Shown: piece by piece, positions 47,043-61,627 of the stretch
How the letters are laid out: every line of letters starts with the position of its first letter
Position numbering within the stretch: position 1 is the stretch's first letter
Assembly (NCBI GenBank): GCA_027422505.1
Contig: JAPQWV010000018.1
Location: 17,130,001 to 17,194,000, forward strand
Length of the DNA stretch: 64,000 nucleotides
Source: Craterostigma plantagineum
Lineage: Eukaryota > Streptophyta > Magnoliopsida > Lamiales > Linderniaceae
Direction of reading: 5' to 3'
The notes under the pieces: model-generated
Database searches by the model: none
What the model was told of the DNA's origin: nothing
Seen by the model: only the letters and a program-made list of their open reading frames with translations
Program-made: the position numbers and the translations under genes

Positions 47043-49298
47043 TTAGGGTCCTCGCCTAACCCTACAGGAAGTCTGCCCTAAGGGTTGAGTGCCAGCTCCG
47101 CCAAACCCGTATAAGGAAGTGGTCACTGGTCTCAGCTCCGTCCCTAACCTCATCTGCTTGAAACATCCCAAAAACAAGATATCCGCTGAGCTTCCCCCGT
47201 CTATAAATACCCGCGAAACATTGTATCCTTGCACATCCGTAGTTATCACCAAAGCATCGTTATGGGGTCGCACAACATCAACTTCATCCTGAGCACCGAA
47301 CTGGATGTTCCCGGTGGTCTCCATCTGACCTACCAAACTACCCCCTGTCTGAATGTTGTTGTTCTTCCCCATTCGTGCGTACGATTTCCGGGCCTTGTGC
47401 GAATTTCCACCTTCGGGGCCTCCGACTATAATGAGTATGTGAGCCCGTTGTTGACTGGGGCCTGGCCTATTAGGCTCTAACATTGGTTGTTTCCCCTTGT
47501 CCGATCCCGGGCCTTCCTTCTCTCTAGGCTGCGTGGGTGGAGCTGGTCCTCGCTCTCGATATACAAACTCCTTAAGGTGTCCCGCCTTGATCAATCTTTC
47601 TACCTCGTTCTTCAAATGTATGCAGCGGTTGGTGTGATGTCCGTATTCGTTATGAAAGCGGCAAAATGGTCCAGACGTGGCCTTTGGGGGTCCTCCCGGG
47701 CCAACATGGGGATGCCTGAGATCTGGATGTCTGGACACTACAGCTAACACTTCCTCTAGGTTCGTCCGCAGAGGCGTATACTTCTGGTGCACAGGAGGGT
47801 ACCTGTTTCCTCCGCCTTGCATAGGTCTCCTGGCCACCGGGGGGCGAAAGGCCCTGGTACCTTCTCTGGTCCGGCCGTGGTCCCTAGTCTCCTTTATGGG
47901 AAGTGTCTTTGACGCTGCTTCTCGAATCTTCGCTAGTTTGCTCTCTTCCAAGTTTATGTATTTGTCAGCTCTGCCCAGCAGCTCGTCGAACGTCTGAGGG
48001 GGCTTTTTAGATAGTGACGCGAAGAAGTCGCCGACCTGCAAACCATGAACCAGAGCGTTAACTTTAACCGAAACAGTATCCGCGGGTACCTCCAGGGCCG
48101 CCATGTTGAATCTCTTGATGTAAGCTCGAAGGCTTTCTTCCGACCGCTGTCTGACTTGGAACAGAGACATGTCGGATCTGGGGGGCTTCCGGGCACTAGC
48201 GAACTGGTTGACGAACATCTCCTGGAACTCCTCAAATGAGTGGATAACCTCCGGCTCTAGTTGGCTGAACCATTGTTGAGCAGCTCTCACCAACGTCGTT
48301 AGGAAAACTCTACACTTCACCCCTTCTGAAAAGTTGTGCAACAGGATAGTGTTCTTGAACCGTAAAATGTGGTCCTCCGGATCCGTGGTGCCGTCGTACT
48401 CGTAGGGCAACTGCTTGAAGTTGAGCGATACCTCTCCTTCCAACAACTCCTTGGCGAAGGGCGTGCCGGCCTTGTGTATCCCACGGAAATGCGGCCTAGC
48501 CGTTTTGTTCCGTATCTCCTCCACCACTCTTCGTAGGTCTGACACCTGCTTCCTGAGCTCGGATCCCCTTTCGTTCGCCACTCCTCTCTGTCCATGCGTA
48601 CTATAGCTCCTTGCTTCCCCTTCTCGTTCCTCGACATCCTTGCTTCTTCCGGCCCTACATCCACTGGCTATAGTCACTGGGGATGTCATGTCTCTTTGAC
48701 GCGTGGGTCTCGTCCCTTCTTGAAGTCCTCCAGGATGCTCACCGCCTCGCTGGGGAGGTGGCCTTGACAAGTCTTCCTTCCCCGCCTCTCGAACGGCTTC
48801 TCTCTCCAGCGGATTCCTATTGGGCTGGGGGTCTGAGGTCTCCTCCGCAGCCATTCTGTTCTCTCCCACCGTTTCCGTCCATTCAGAGACGTGTCCATCT
48901 GAGGTTCTACCCTGAGCTGACGAGATCAGCTTCCGCTTGCCCTTGCTCCTTGCCTTCTTAGCAGTCATAGCGGCGTCGACTGCACTTTTTACCAATAAAT
49001 CCAGTTGTTCTACCGTCATTGTTATAGGCGTTTGGGGCAAGACTGTCCCAGATGGTCCCGCAAAGGTGGGCGTCGCCCTAAGTAATGGGGTCTTGACCGG
49101 TGGTGCCGGTGTTAGGGTTGGCGTTGGGTCTGCCCCCGTTTCTTCAACGACCTCTTCGAATCGTCCTTGTAGGTTTTGTGCTAGTTGTGGCTGTTCCTCC
49201 ATCGCCGTCGTTCCTATGCGCCTTAATGGTCTGCTGTTCCTCTGGTAACGGCACTTCCTTCTTGATTCTCCAACGTCCCGTCTTCGAAAAGAACACAA
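47043..49298 (-). pseudogene. Tat element gag and protease active-site segment
   Basis: 751 codons. Charged N-terminus, capsid-type gag (residues about 300-450, with WFSQLEPEVIHSFEEFQEMFVNQF-like features and RQRSEESLRAYIKRF), a CRFHNEYGHHTNRC zinc-knuckle variant, and the protease start VFIDGGSSADILF. It leaves frame soon after. Confidence 0.88.
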
Positions 49299-49360
49299 GC
49301 TCGATCTGCTTTCTCGCTACAACTACCTAGCTTACTCACGTCTCAGTCCGCCTTTCCCAC

Positions 49361-49371
49361 AGACGGCGCCA
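49361..49371 (-). other. Primer binding site of the Tat element
   Basis: Minus strand TGGCGCCGTCT two bases inside the 5' LTR. The first nine bases match the complement of a tRNA-Asp 3' end as I recall it; the tRNA identity is not certain. Confidence 0.6.
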
Positions 49372-49373
49372 TT

Positions 49374-50034
49374 TGATGCGGGTATGACCCCGATCAACAA
49401 GATTTAGGTTCGGGAAAGATGATTGACGAGTGAAATGGGCTAGGTCTAACGTTTTTGCGTGTGTTAGGATATGTCTTTCAGTGTTAGAAAAGGAAAAGAA
49501 CACGATAGACACCGATTTTACGTGGTTCGGACAGATGTCCTACGTCCACGGGCCGCCAGGAACTGTTTCCACTATTCACGGTTGAGAAATACACCCTCAG
49601 ACTCACGTCCCTCGTTACAGTACATCCATGGTGTAAAACCAATGAAGAAGACGACTACAGAGGAAAATATCTAAGTGTTTTTAGTGTATTGTATTGAGTC
49701 TTGTTGGCATTTGCCTTATTTCTTTCTCATATATCCGTTCTATTCCCCCGGACGTCCTTTTGGGGACCACTCGTCGCAGGGGGTACTGTTGTCAGACTGG
49801 CACGCCCCCTTCCTGGTTTCCATGTCAGCCAATCGTCGTCTTCCACGTGTCCCCTGGCCGGCTACATCTTATTTTTCCCGCTCAAACTCTTTCACTGGGC
49901 GCGCCACTCGTACTTTTTCCGTACAAGGCCTTTGGTCCCCAGATATCCCTCTTACCTGGTCCTTTACCGAGAACAGTACCACTCGTTAGGTATCCGAGTT
50001 AGGAGGAATGCTGATCCGATAGTTACCCCTATCA
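49374..50034 (-). repeat. Tat element 5' LTR
   Basis: 661 bp partner of 38483-39110, TG…CA ends, followed outside by ctatt. Confidence 0.93.
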
Positions 50035-50196
50035 CTATTCATTAAGTTGAGTTGAGTTAGTGCAAAGACTTTGGCAGGCTATGGTCGAATTTTCATTGTT
50101 CGCTTTATTATGTTATTTTTTCGATTAATTAGAGTAGAGTCCAGGTATTTTATTCTCGTTCCTATGTTCGTTATAATTTCGAATCAAACCCGTGAC

Positions 50197-50661
50197 TAGA
50201 GCTGTCAAACGGGCCCCGCGGCCTGAGGGCGGGCCTGAGCGGGCATGCCCGCGCGGGCCGCGGGCAAGCCCGTCGGAAAATTAGATTTTATTTTATTATT
50301 TTAAAATATAAGATTTATAAGTAAATTATGATGATTTATATTTTTTTAGCTATAATTGGTAATTAATAACATAAATAAATTAAAATTAAAAAAGTTTATA
50401 AAAATTAGATATTTTTTCCAACTTAAATTCTTTATTTTTGTTTATCTTTTACAATTTTTATATATGTTTTCCTATTTTTTATTATTTTCTCTTACTTTTC
50501 TTATTTTTATTTTTTTTCTTATTTTTTTTGAAATTGGCGGGCTAAGCCCGCCAGACCCGCTACCCGCCCGCAGGCGGGGCGGGACGGGCCTTAAATTTCT
50601 AGGCCCGCTAGGAGGCGGGCTACGGGCCAGCCCACCCCGCCGGCCCGTTTCAACAGTACTA
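50197..50661. mobile_element. GC-rich hAT MITE (copy 2)
   Basis: Ends TAGAGCTGTCAAACGGGCC and, reversed, TAGTACTGTTGAAACGGGCC. 8-bp direct repeats cccgtgac (50189-50196) and ctcgtgac (50662-50669) differ by one base. Arms of GGGCGGGC-type words flank an AT-rich core, as in the copy at 18114. It lies about 220 bp past the stop codon of the intact subtilase, so its transcript could read into it. Confidence 0.82.
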
Positions 50662-50879
50662 CTCGTGACCTCCTTGTAATTAAGGGGAATTTGTGCATGG
50701 AAAAGACGAATGAAAATGATGTCAAGTGCGACAATGATACGACGTTGCCCTTGAAGTGACGTACTATTATGCCTTTCCTTTTCTTTCCAAATCATAATTT
50801 TTATACAAAACTTCAGCAGAGATTTATCAAGTTCATGTCATAAAATGCAAAAGAAGAAAAACTAAATTGCAATGCGATA

Positions 50880-51522
50880 TCAAACAACATTTACGGCAAA
50901 AACTAGGCGCACAACGTGCGATCCGTCGACCCATTTTACGTCTCCAAAATTGTATCCTTTCGAAGCTTCTTTCCCGTCGAACAAAACCCTAAATGAATTC
51001 CTCCTCACGCCTTCCCTAAACTTTATCTTCTCGGGCAAAACCCTAACCTTCAATCCGAGAGGAGCATTTACGCTCGGAATATACGTAACGTTCGGCGAAT
51101 GTCCCATGTTAGTCGCAACCCTCTTAACCATCTTAGGCCCTTCGTTCTTTCCCAACCTACCGATCGAAATGCTCGGATAGTTCACGTTCGATATGAGGTC
51201 TTCATTCGAGCTCTTGGGACAAGTAACATTCTTCTTTTTCGTCATCGATTTTATGACCTCTTTCTTATATCTGTAATGACAGAGAAAGTCTATGTAGTCG
51301 CCGATTGTTGTCTTGAAGGCCAAGCCAGGGTCGAGCGCTTTCATTGGATTTATTTCTCCGACTCCAACTTCGTGAGGGTTCGCCGGGAAACACGACGAGT
51401 TCGTTAGGGTTCGTCCCATGTTGTTCGTCGGAGACGCTGCATAAATTGCAAGAATTATTCCAATATTATTAGAAATCAAGAGGTCCTTCCTAAAATCAAT
51501 TGATATAGGTGGACAAAGTCTC

Positions 51523-51582
<60 letters not shown>

Positions 51583-54538
51583 TAGTGGCTTGAAGAGTTT
51601 GAATTATAGATGTGGGACAATGCGCAATTTTTATAATCTCAACTAAAGTTCTTAATTTTTAGCTAAACATTTGCGCTTTTATTTACCAGTGGTCATTAAA
51701 GCCGATTTGATGACGGAGAAGCTCCACTGAGGGCGAACGGACTTGACGAACACCATTGCCCCGGCGACGTGCGGGCAAGCCATCGAAGTTCCCGACTTAA
51801 TGCCGAAGTTCGAGGGCTTATTGCCAGGCGCGTTGTAAGAATCCTCGATCTTGGGTACTATAGCCGCCAAGATCGCCACACCAGGCGCCATAATATCGGG
51901 CTTTTTTTCGAAAAAAGAAGTAAGAAAAACAAACTTTGAGTCGAGAAAATGGAAACTTTTACGCGTATAACGAAGATTTGCACGATGATATAGAACCTTG
52001 AGAATGTTCTCGGTGAGACTATTGGGCCCACGCGAGGAGAACGACGCGACAACTGGCGCCGGCTTGAACTTGTTTACTTCTCTCGACGGGAGTATGGACG
52101 CCTTCGGATTTCTACGGAAAATTTTTATTACGACGATAGTCAAAAAAAAAACTTAACATATTGATATCTTTATCTTACTTGGTGGAGTTGATGTAATGGA
52201 GGATTCGATTGCCAACGTCTTTTCCGACTTCTGTGTAGGGATAAGTTCCCGAGTCGAACGGCGAGTTCCCTTCTCCTTCCTCTCCGTTTACAATGATCAC
52301 TCCTTTCGCGCCGGCGTCTTCCGCCACCAACTTCTGTATCCGCCTCGAAACCGACCACCGATCGTTTGAACAAACTACGATTTTTCCGGACGTTTTGTTC
52401 CTATCCAACGATCCCGGTATGCAGTTCCTGCAGTAAAACGAGATTCGCGTAAAAATTCGTTGCATTTTCTCTCTATTTTTCGAGGCATTACGTTTACAAA
52501 ATCGGCCTCAATGCGATAACGACCCAACCCTCAAACCTTATCAAAAGGCAAATCTATCAGCGCTGGAATCTCAACAATACTGAACTAGTTTTGAACAATG
52601 ACAAATCAGAGGACAAAAAGCAAAATTTCGCGGAAGTTACAAGACTAGAATTTCAGTCACTCCCAACATTGCACCATTGCACCTCACCTTGCATCCGTCG
52701 CCGGAGTGAACCTCGTAGAAACTTGCTCGCCAAACGCAATCGGATACTTTCTCGTAATCGTCATATTCGAGAAATTGATCGCAACTCCCTGCGCGAAATT
52801 TCCAATCGATTTATAGGCGAAAAACAAGCCGAATCTACGACTCTGAACGGTGTACTTCATACCTCGTAGGACTCACCGTTTCCGAGCACAATCTTCGACG
52901 TAAATTCCCTATCGATCGTCGAAGCGCCGACCGTGAAAACCCACGGCGCGGAATTAACGACCGTGTACCCCTCCGGCCCGTCGTTTCCGCCCGAGCAAAC
53001 GACCGCCACCCCGTTTTCCTCCGCGTGGAACGCTCCGATCGCAATCGGATCGCTCAAAAAATCCGACTGGAAGGCCGAGCCCACGCCTATCGATATCGAT
53101 ATCAAGTCAACCCCGTCTCTGATCGCGTCGTCCATCGCCTTTAAAACTGTCGAGCCTCGGCAACCGTCTGCTGTGCACGCCTTGTAGCTCGCGAGCCTCG
53201 CGGTGGTTAGCCCGCCCCGAGCCCTGCCTTGGGCGAGGTTGTAATAAGAAGCGCTTCGCACCAAATTTCCGCCGGCGATCGACGAGGTGTGGGTCCCGTG
53301 GCCCACGTCGTCCCTCGGGGAGCCCTCGGTCCGGGCCGGGCCGTCGGTCGAGTAGAACCTCGCGCCGATGAGTTTGTTGTTGCAGTTGGACTCGTTGAAG
53401 TCCGGGCCGTCCATGCAGACGCCTTTCCACTTCGACGGAATGGTTCCGAGCCCGCGATCGTCGAAGCTCGGAGATTCGGGCCATATACCTAGTCGTAACT
53501 CAATCGCGGAGTTAAAAAAAAGCCCGGAAATAAAGTATACAAAACTACAAATTCTATAGATTAATATTTAGGTGAAATTCAACATGGTAGAGTTCAGACC
53601 TAGGGTTTCTTTCGCGGGCACGAATCATCACGAACACCAATTAAAAGAAAATTATTGTGTTTAAGGCTACATAAGAAATAAATTAGCCCAGGCGTTGAGT
53701 TTAAGGCTAGATAAGAAATAAATCAGCCCAGACGTGAGGAGCTGTCTGCGTCGGAAATGTAATATAATAAATGAGAAGTATGACACGCGGTTCGTTCGAG
53801 CTTAATCTTTTAGGTGAAACAAACACCGAACGATCACTTCTACTTATTAAAACACGAACCCGTGTCTATGATCCCGATGATGACATCAGCGCCTACGCGA
53901 AGGGAAGGGTCGTGAGTCGACCCGAGCTTAGGGTCGTCCACGGCTTCAAGAAAATCCCACGAACGAGTCGTGTGGAGCTTCAGCAGCGGGTCGGGAAAAA
54001 CTGATACGACTCCTTCATAACCTGATATTTATTCGTTTGTGGTTTTTATTTTCGAATTTCATACGGTTGAATAACGAAAAATCGCACACTTACCCGACAA
54101 AATAGATGCCTCGTTCTCCGTTAGTATGGCGGAGAATCCCTTGAACGAATGGCCGAAGGAGATGAGCAAAGATCTTCTATGGCTTTCTTCGCTGTAACGA
54201 AGAGACGAGAAATAACATCAAAATATATACTGCATAACAGTAGTGAAATATTTAGAAAGACAACCTGGGAATCAAGGATTCTAACATCCCCTGATGATGG
54301 GATTCGTCGTTGTCGTCTACTCCTTCGGCGTTCGAAGAACTTCCCATATATACGACGTAAGGCTGTGAACATATCAACAGAAGATAAGAAAACATTCAAG
54401 AACGAAAAAAGAATACAATCGAAACGAAGATCATGGAATGTACTTTGCCTTTGGGCTTCTCTTTACTGAGACTGAGACACAGCGTACGATGATGGCGAAT
54501 GAACATAAAGTAAGGAGTAAATATTTGATAGAAGCCAT
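50880..54538 (-). CDS. Intact secreted subtilisin-like protease, SBT5 type
   Basis: A subtilase (S8 family) predicted to act in the cell wall. Ten exons keep frame, 5' to 3': 54467-54538, 54265-54362, 54094-54191, 53860-54021, 52863-53488, 52688-52788, 52179-52427, 51997-52111, 51687-51900, 50880-51436; 763 aa, normal for the family. Signal peptide 1-about 22 (MASIKYLLLTLCSFAIIV), I9 inhibitor prodomain from YVVYMG to LHTTRSWDF, catalytic Asp near 141 (IIGIIDTG), His near 207 (GHGTHTSS), oxyanion Asn in SGGNDGP, a PA domain around residues 387-470, catalytic Ser near 546 (SGTSMACPH) and the Fn3-like C-terminal domain. Resembles Arabidopsis SBT5.2 from memory. Substrate cannot be told. It is the live partner of the wreck at 16181-37692. 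Confidence 0.93.
51529..51578. repeat. AT microsatellite in last intron of the subtilase
   Basis: About 25 AT dinucleotides inside the intron between exons 9 and 10. Confidence 0.9.
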
Positions 54539-55051
54539 AGTTATGTCTTAATCATGCAAGAATATATTTATTTGTATGAATGCTTACAGATATGGCAAAG
54601 ACAATATTTAATATATGCAGAGACTCTCTTTTCCATCATTCACGAGAAGAATAGTCTGAAATTGAATTCTTTGCTTTAAGATCAAGACATCATTAGTGGA
54701 TCATTGTCTGTTATTACTTAATCCAATGATGCTTGGTAACTATTTGTTTGTATGAGAGATAACTAATTTAATCGTTTGCATGATTTTCAATTCATTTGAT
54801 GGAATTATTGTTTTATAGAATAAGGCCCTTGAACATGGTCGGCCGAAGCATATGGAATTTTCACTTCACTATTTTATTTTTCTGTATATTAATTTCTGGG
54901 TGCTGCTTTATTCTTGTTCTTCAATGAATAGCGATTCTCTCTTGATCCCCCACAGAAAACAGATGCATTGCGTGTTCCTATTGACAAACACAGGAGAAAA
55001 AAATAAACTCTAAAGTTCTTAAAACTGCGACTTTAATCAATAAAAAAAATA
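54539..55051. other. Upstream region of the intact subtilase, no gene seen
   Basis: AT-rich. Should hold the protease promoter. Part of it (54540-54680, e.g. 'tcatgcaag', 'cattcacgagaa', 'ttgaattctttgcttt') resembles 37690-37940 upstream of the dead copy, so the duplication included upstream sequence. Confidence 0.5.
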
Positions 55052-55294
55052 CTCCCACCGTCCCATAAGTTTATGGACATTTTGGTATTGGCACGAAAAT
55101 TAAGAAACTGAATATTTTAATAATATAGTGTGTTGGAAAAATAAAAAATTGTATGTTTTGACACGTCTTTTGATGATATTTAATATTATTATATTGATTG
55201 TTTGTGATAGTTTTTATTGCTACAAAAGGAAATGTACAAAAGATGTGGACGCCCAATTTAGTAAAATGTACAAAAACTTTTGGGACGGAGAGAG
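55052..55294. mobile_element. Stowaway MITE, copy B
   Basis: CTCCCACCGTCCC at the left, GGGACGGAGAGAG at the right, TA on both sides (55050-55051, 55295-55296). It lies between the subtilase start and the PRMT3 stop. Confidence 0.9.
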
Positions 55295-55490
55295 TAATAA
55301 TTAGCTAATAAGTAATGCAAGTCCTTAACAATACATCTAACAAGTGAACGTAAATCTCCAAGTGCAATAGATACTGTAAAGAGAGCTTGCAAAAAGCGCA
55401 AACTTGATATTACATAACTGAACACTTGCCAAAACTTACCTCGTAAACATGCAAGAGAAACGATGGAGATAACATCGATGCTTCGATTCG

Positions 55491-58100
<2,610 letters not shown>

Positions 58101-58229
58101 CTTCTTATCGCTTGATTCGTATTGATTTTGGTTCACTCTTCAGGTGGCCGCCTATAGTCTATACTATGGAGCAAAGCAATTAGGGTTTGGGATTCTTAAC
58201 CCTAAACCTCTCAACTCAATAAATTATTA

Positions 58230-58462
58230 CTCCCTCCGTCCCGGTATCTTTTGGACATTTGGGATTGGGTTCGGTTTTTAAAAAATATAATATTTTAATA
58301 GTATAGAGAAACAAAAGTGTATGGGTGTGACACGTTTTTTAAGAATATTTAATGTTATTATATTGATTGTTTGTGATAGTTTTTTACTAAATATGGATTG
58401 TATAAAAGATAGTGGGACGCCCGATTTGGTAAAATGTATAAAAGTTACCGGGACGGAGGTAG
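58230..58462. mobile_element. Stowaway MITE, copy C
   Basis: CTCCCTCCGTCCC and GGGACGGAGGTAG ends, TA on both sides (58228-58229, 58463-58464), only about 130 bp upstream of the PRMT3 start codon, so in its promoter or 5' UTR. Confidence 0.9.
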
Positions 58463-58862
58463 TACTATTTATATATGGATACATGACGTGTAATTAAATG
58501 TATCCTTTCAATTTTCGATTTGTTCTGAATATATCGAATCAATTTTACTTTGCCAAGTTAAATTTGAAATATAATTTTATATATTACATTTAAGTAGAGC
58601 GTGCTTAAAATGCTAGTTAAAATAATTTACATCAAATTAATGTTCTAACTTGCCGGGACCGCCTAAATTTCGCTACTATTTTTCAAAATCGAGGCGAATC
58701 TTTATATCTATATTCTCATTTTATCGCCGGAGAATACTCTTGGATTCTCTAACTAACCTCGTTTCGGTTACAAATTAAAATTCATTATCGCTCGGAGAAA
58801 AAGAAAAAATACAAAGTAGTTCGTTCTCGTCTTAAAACATCAAAACCTCGGTCGTCGGCGCT

Positions 58863-59335
58863 TAATTACCGAGCGAGCCAAGCGATCTCAATCTCCTACA
58901 AAGTCCTCCCCTTCGTTTCGAGCACGTTTCGCCTCACAAACGCCGATGAAATAAGCAAATTGCGCCGAAGAAAGAGTAGAGCATCAACGGCCCCATCTCA
59001 TCTAGCAAGCTCAAGAAAAATAGCCCGACCGCAAAATTTAACACTTGGCAAAAAAAATCGTAATAATCAACGAGTTTCATGTGATAGGAGGAGATGTCTC
59101 TTTGATTTATATGAGTCGGGCGAAAATTAATTTTCTGATGTGGGACAAATAATCTCAATGAAATGGAACGTAAATGTAATATAATAAGCCCATCAAAGTT
59201 GTTACGGCGATAGGAATGTTACCATGAACGGACATGCAAAGGCGATGGCTTTAGCTCGGATTCGCCCCGAAAATATCTCGGGCAGCAGAAGCCTGGCACT
59301 GGATCCGCCCCACTGACAAACATAGTCACATCACA
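58863..59335 (-). pseudogene. Decayed C-terminal fragment of a sugar transporter (MFS)
   Basis: Minus strand pieces in different frames spell the end of a monosaccharide transporter: LLPEIFSGRIRAKAIAF then (shifted) MSVHG near 59230-59310, an intron-like gap, QVLNFAVGLFFLSLLDEMGP and LMLYSFFGAICLF at 58950-59045, then FVRRNVLETKGRTL, a stop where Gln/Glu is expected, and EIEIAWLAR near 58870-58935. The ETKGR(T/S)L-x-EIE signature is diagnostic of plant MFS sugar carriers; the best recollected match is the plastidic glucose transporter group (At1g05030-like). No upstream exons are present before PRMT3's neighbour, so it is a dead remnant. Confidence 0.7.
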
Positions 59336-59834
59336 AACCTAACGAAAGTTTTTAAAATACACACACACACTATATATATATATATTATAATGGTAGGGGT
59401 TAGATATAATAACTGTCAATTGGTTTGTATCAATTGACCAATCAGAATTTTTCTCTATTAAAAGATAAACAAGACTTATTTAAACCACGTACATTCCATA
59501 ACATCATAATAACCATTTAATGTTAATTTTACTATATTACTTGTTAAAGCTATTTATAAATAATTAACTTTATTTTATTGCACACGTTGTGCCCCAACTA
59601 CTAGTACTATATATTAACTTTACGTTCGAAATCATTTATGGAAAATTGGGTGTGCCACGAATCGAATAATGCTTAGGCCCAAAACGCCATTAGGCTTAGG
59701 CCCAATTTTAGTTTTTTCACTTCAAATAAAAAATTAATGCACACAGCTCTAGCGAGCCGAAGCACTACACTGAGCTGCCTTTTGCCCCCTTCGATTACTA
59801 CCGAGCTTTTGCTCTGCCGCAAAATTGCGAGGCG
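59336..59834. other. Intergenic spacer upstream of the cyclophilin, no gene seen
   Basis: AT-rich with a CA/TA microsatellite at about 59358-59385. GGCCC-containing words at 59678-59705 (taggcccaa twice) lie about 140 bp before the cyclophilin start and may be promoter elements. Confidence 0.45.
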
Positions 59835-61627
59835 ATGACTTCTTCTACTGCGGCGGTGGAATGGCACCAACGGCCGCCGAACCCCAAAAATCCTATCGTG
59901 TTCTTCGACGTCACGATCGGCAACTTGCCAGCTGGCCGTATAAAGATGGAGCTCTTTGCGGATATTGCGCCTAAAACCGCGGAAAATTTCAGGTAATGCC
60001 ACTTGAAATGGTGTAGAAGATGCAGACTAGTGAATTTGTTGTCTGGCTCTCTTCTTTCTTACTGTTTTAATTTCTGTGTTCCTGGGCGTTCTTTCTATCG
60101 GGAGCTCGTCTTTGTGACGTTTATTCGGTTATAGGTTGAGGGAAATAGTTGAAGCAAATGAAGTACAAATGGATGACTATGTCTCTTGCTTGGGTTTATA
60201 CGCAGATTTTGGTTGAAAGTGATGTACATATTGCTTGAGTAAACCTTGTATAGTTGTTTCAGCAACCTCCATCGCCATTTCCAATTACATTTGATTCCTC
60301 GTTCACAGTCTATTTTAATTTATTCATATTTATGTCCGGAGTATCTTCTAACGACATATTCCTATCTCGCCCTTTTAAGTGCCAACTCACTGACTTGTTT
60401 TGACTTTCCTTTCCGTTTCTTTTCTTGCAGGCAATTCTGCACAGGAGAGTACAGGTGTCTAACTAAGTTCCAATTGCGTTGTGTTTTCACTTTTCACTTG
60501 TGTCTACTACTGGAAGTGGGGGTATCAACATTCGTGGGGTTGTATCGTGAGAGTCAGCTAAAAGTTCTTCTGATCGGTCCTGAAGATTGGAAGTTTAAAT
60601 TTCTGCTATCGGTTCTGTTCTTTTTTTTTACTCATTGTAGTTTCCAAAGGCCAGATATACTTTTTTTTTTCTGTTAATTCGTTAAGAATTATACTGTCCC
60701 TATTTGGTTTTATTTTTTTGATTGGTTGAGCAGGAAAGCTGGATTGCCTGTTGGTTACAAGGGTTGCCAATTCCACAGAGTTATTAAGGATTTTATGATT
60801 CAAGGTGGCGACTTTTTGAAGGTATCTCACAATCCGATTTTCCTACTCTAATGTATTTTGATGAACTATGAGACTGGAACTTTTATGATATTGTTTTCAG
60901 GGTGATGGTACTGGATGTGTTTCCATTTATGGAAGTAAATTTGACGATGAAAACTTCATTGCAAAGCACACTGGGCCTGGGTTACTGTCAATGGTATGAT
61001 TCTCCTTTTCCCATGGTGTTCATTACATTACGCAAGTTCTTAGTGATGAGTTTTTTTGTGATGATGTGGTGGTTCTGATTGTATCTTTTACTTAAATTTT
61101 GGCAGGCAAATAGTGGAGTGAATACCAATGGATCTCAGGTATCTTGATTCTTTCTTTCTTTTCATCATGTTTAGAAATCTACTGTTGTAGAAGAAACTAC
61201 ATTTTTAACATGTCTGACGTAAAAGAAACGAAGTATATAGCATCTGGCAATCTACGATACACATTGCGGGATATGGACATAATGACGACTTTGACAATTT
61301 TGTTTCTGATGTTTGCTTCTGAAATACATCGAATTTCTTTTCTCGTATCTCAGTTCTTCATCACCTGTGCTAAGTGCGACTGGCTTGACAACAAACATGT
61401 GGTATTTGGGGTACGTGCGATGAATCCTAGTTGCTCTCTTTGGTCTATATGACTGACTTTCAAGATTTTTTTTATGCTTCGATTTATCTTTGAATGAATG
61501 AATGCATGAATGGCAGCGTGTGCTTGGAGATGGTCTTTTTATCGTGAGGAAGATGGAGAACGTAGCCACTGGGCCAAACAACCGTCCCAAGCTGGCCTGC
61601 GTTATTGCGGAATGTGGAGAGATGTAG
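59835..61627 (+). CDS. Cyclophilin peptidyl-prolyl isomerase, PPIH/USA-CyP type (CYP22-like)
   Basis: Catalyses cis-trans isomerisation of proline; the PPIH group associates with the U4/U6.U5 snRNP of the spliceosome. Seven exons: 59835-59992, 60431-60454, 60734-60821, 60901-60993, 61106-61138, 61354-61410, 61517-61627; 187 aa. Starts [20 protein letters not shown], the N-terminal extension specific to this group, then [68 protein letters not shown] and ends CGEM. The catalytic Arg (FHRV), Phe/Gln pair (FMIQ) and cyclosporin-site Trp (CDWLD) are present. Exon 2 is only 24 bp. The overall match to Arabidopsis CYP22 (At2g38730) is by recollection and strong. Confidence 0.95.

Larger units (their letters stand above)
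38483..50034 (-). mobile_element. Tat-lineage Ty3/gypsy LTR retrotransposon with antisense gene and tandem array
   Basis: LTRs at 38483-39110 (628 bp) and 49374-50034 (661 bp) begin TGATGCGGG and end CCTATCA; target duplication ctatt at 38478-38482 and 50035-50039. The polyprotein reads on the minus strand: gag/protease start (47043-49298), protease end and RT (46121-47038), RT end, two RNase H domains (44582-46117), integrase (43582-44562). The second, archaeal-type RNase H is diagnostic for the Tat lineage (Ogre/Retand relatives). The 2.9-kb region between pol and the 3' LTR carries a plus-strand gene remnant and a tandem array, both known features of that lineage. Frameshifts and a TAG stop make it non-autonomous. 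Confidence 0.95.

Noticed and set aside
60246..60677. 143-codon open frame within the cyclophilin gene
   Set aside because: It spans introns 1 and 2 and the 24-bp exon in a wrong frame; the spliced cyclophilin frame explains the region.
61144..61452. 102-codon frame overlapping cyclophilin exon 6
   Set aside because: Only '[20 protein letters not shown]' is real coding (exon 6); the rest is intron.
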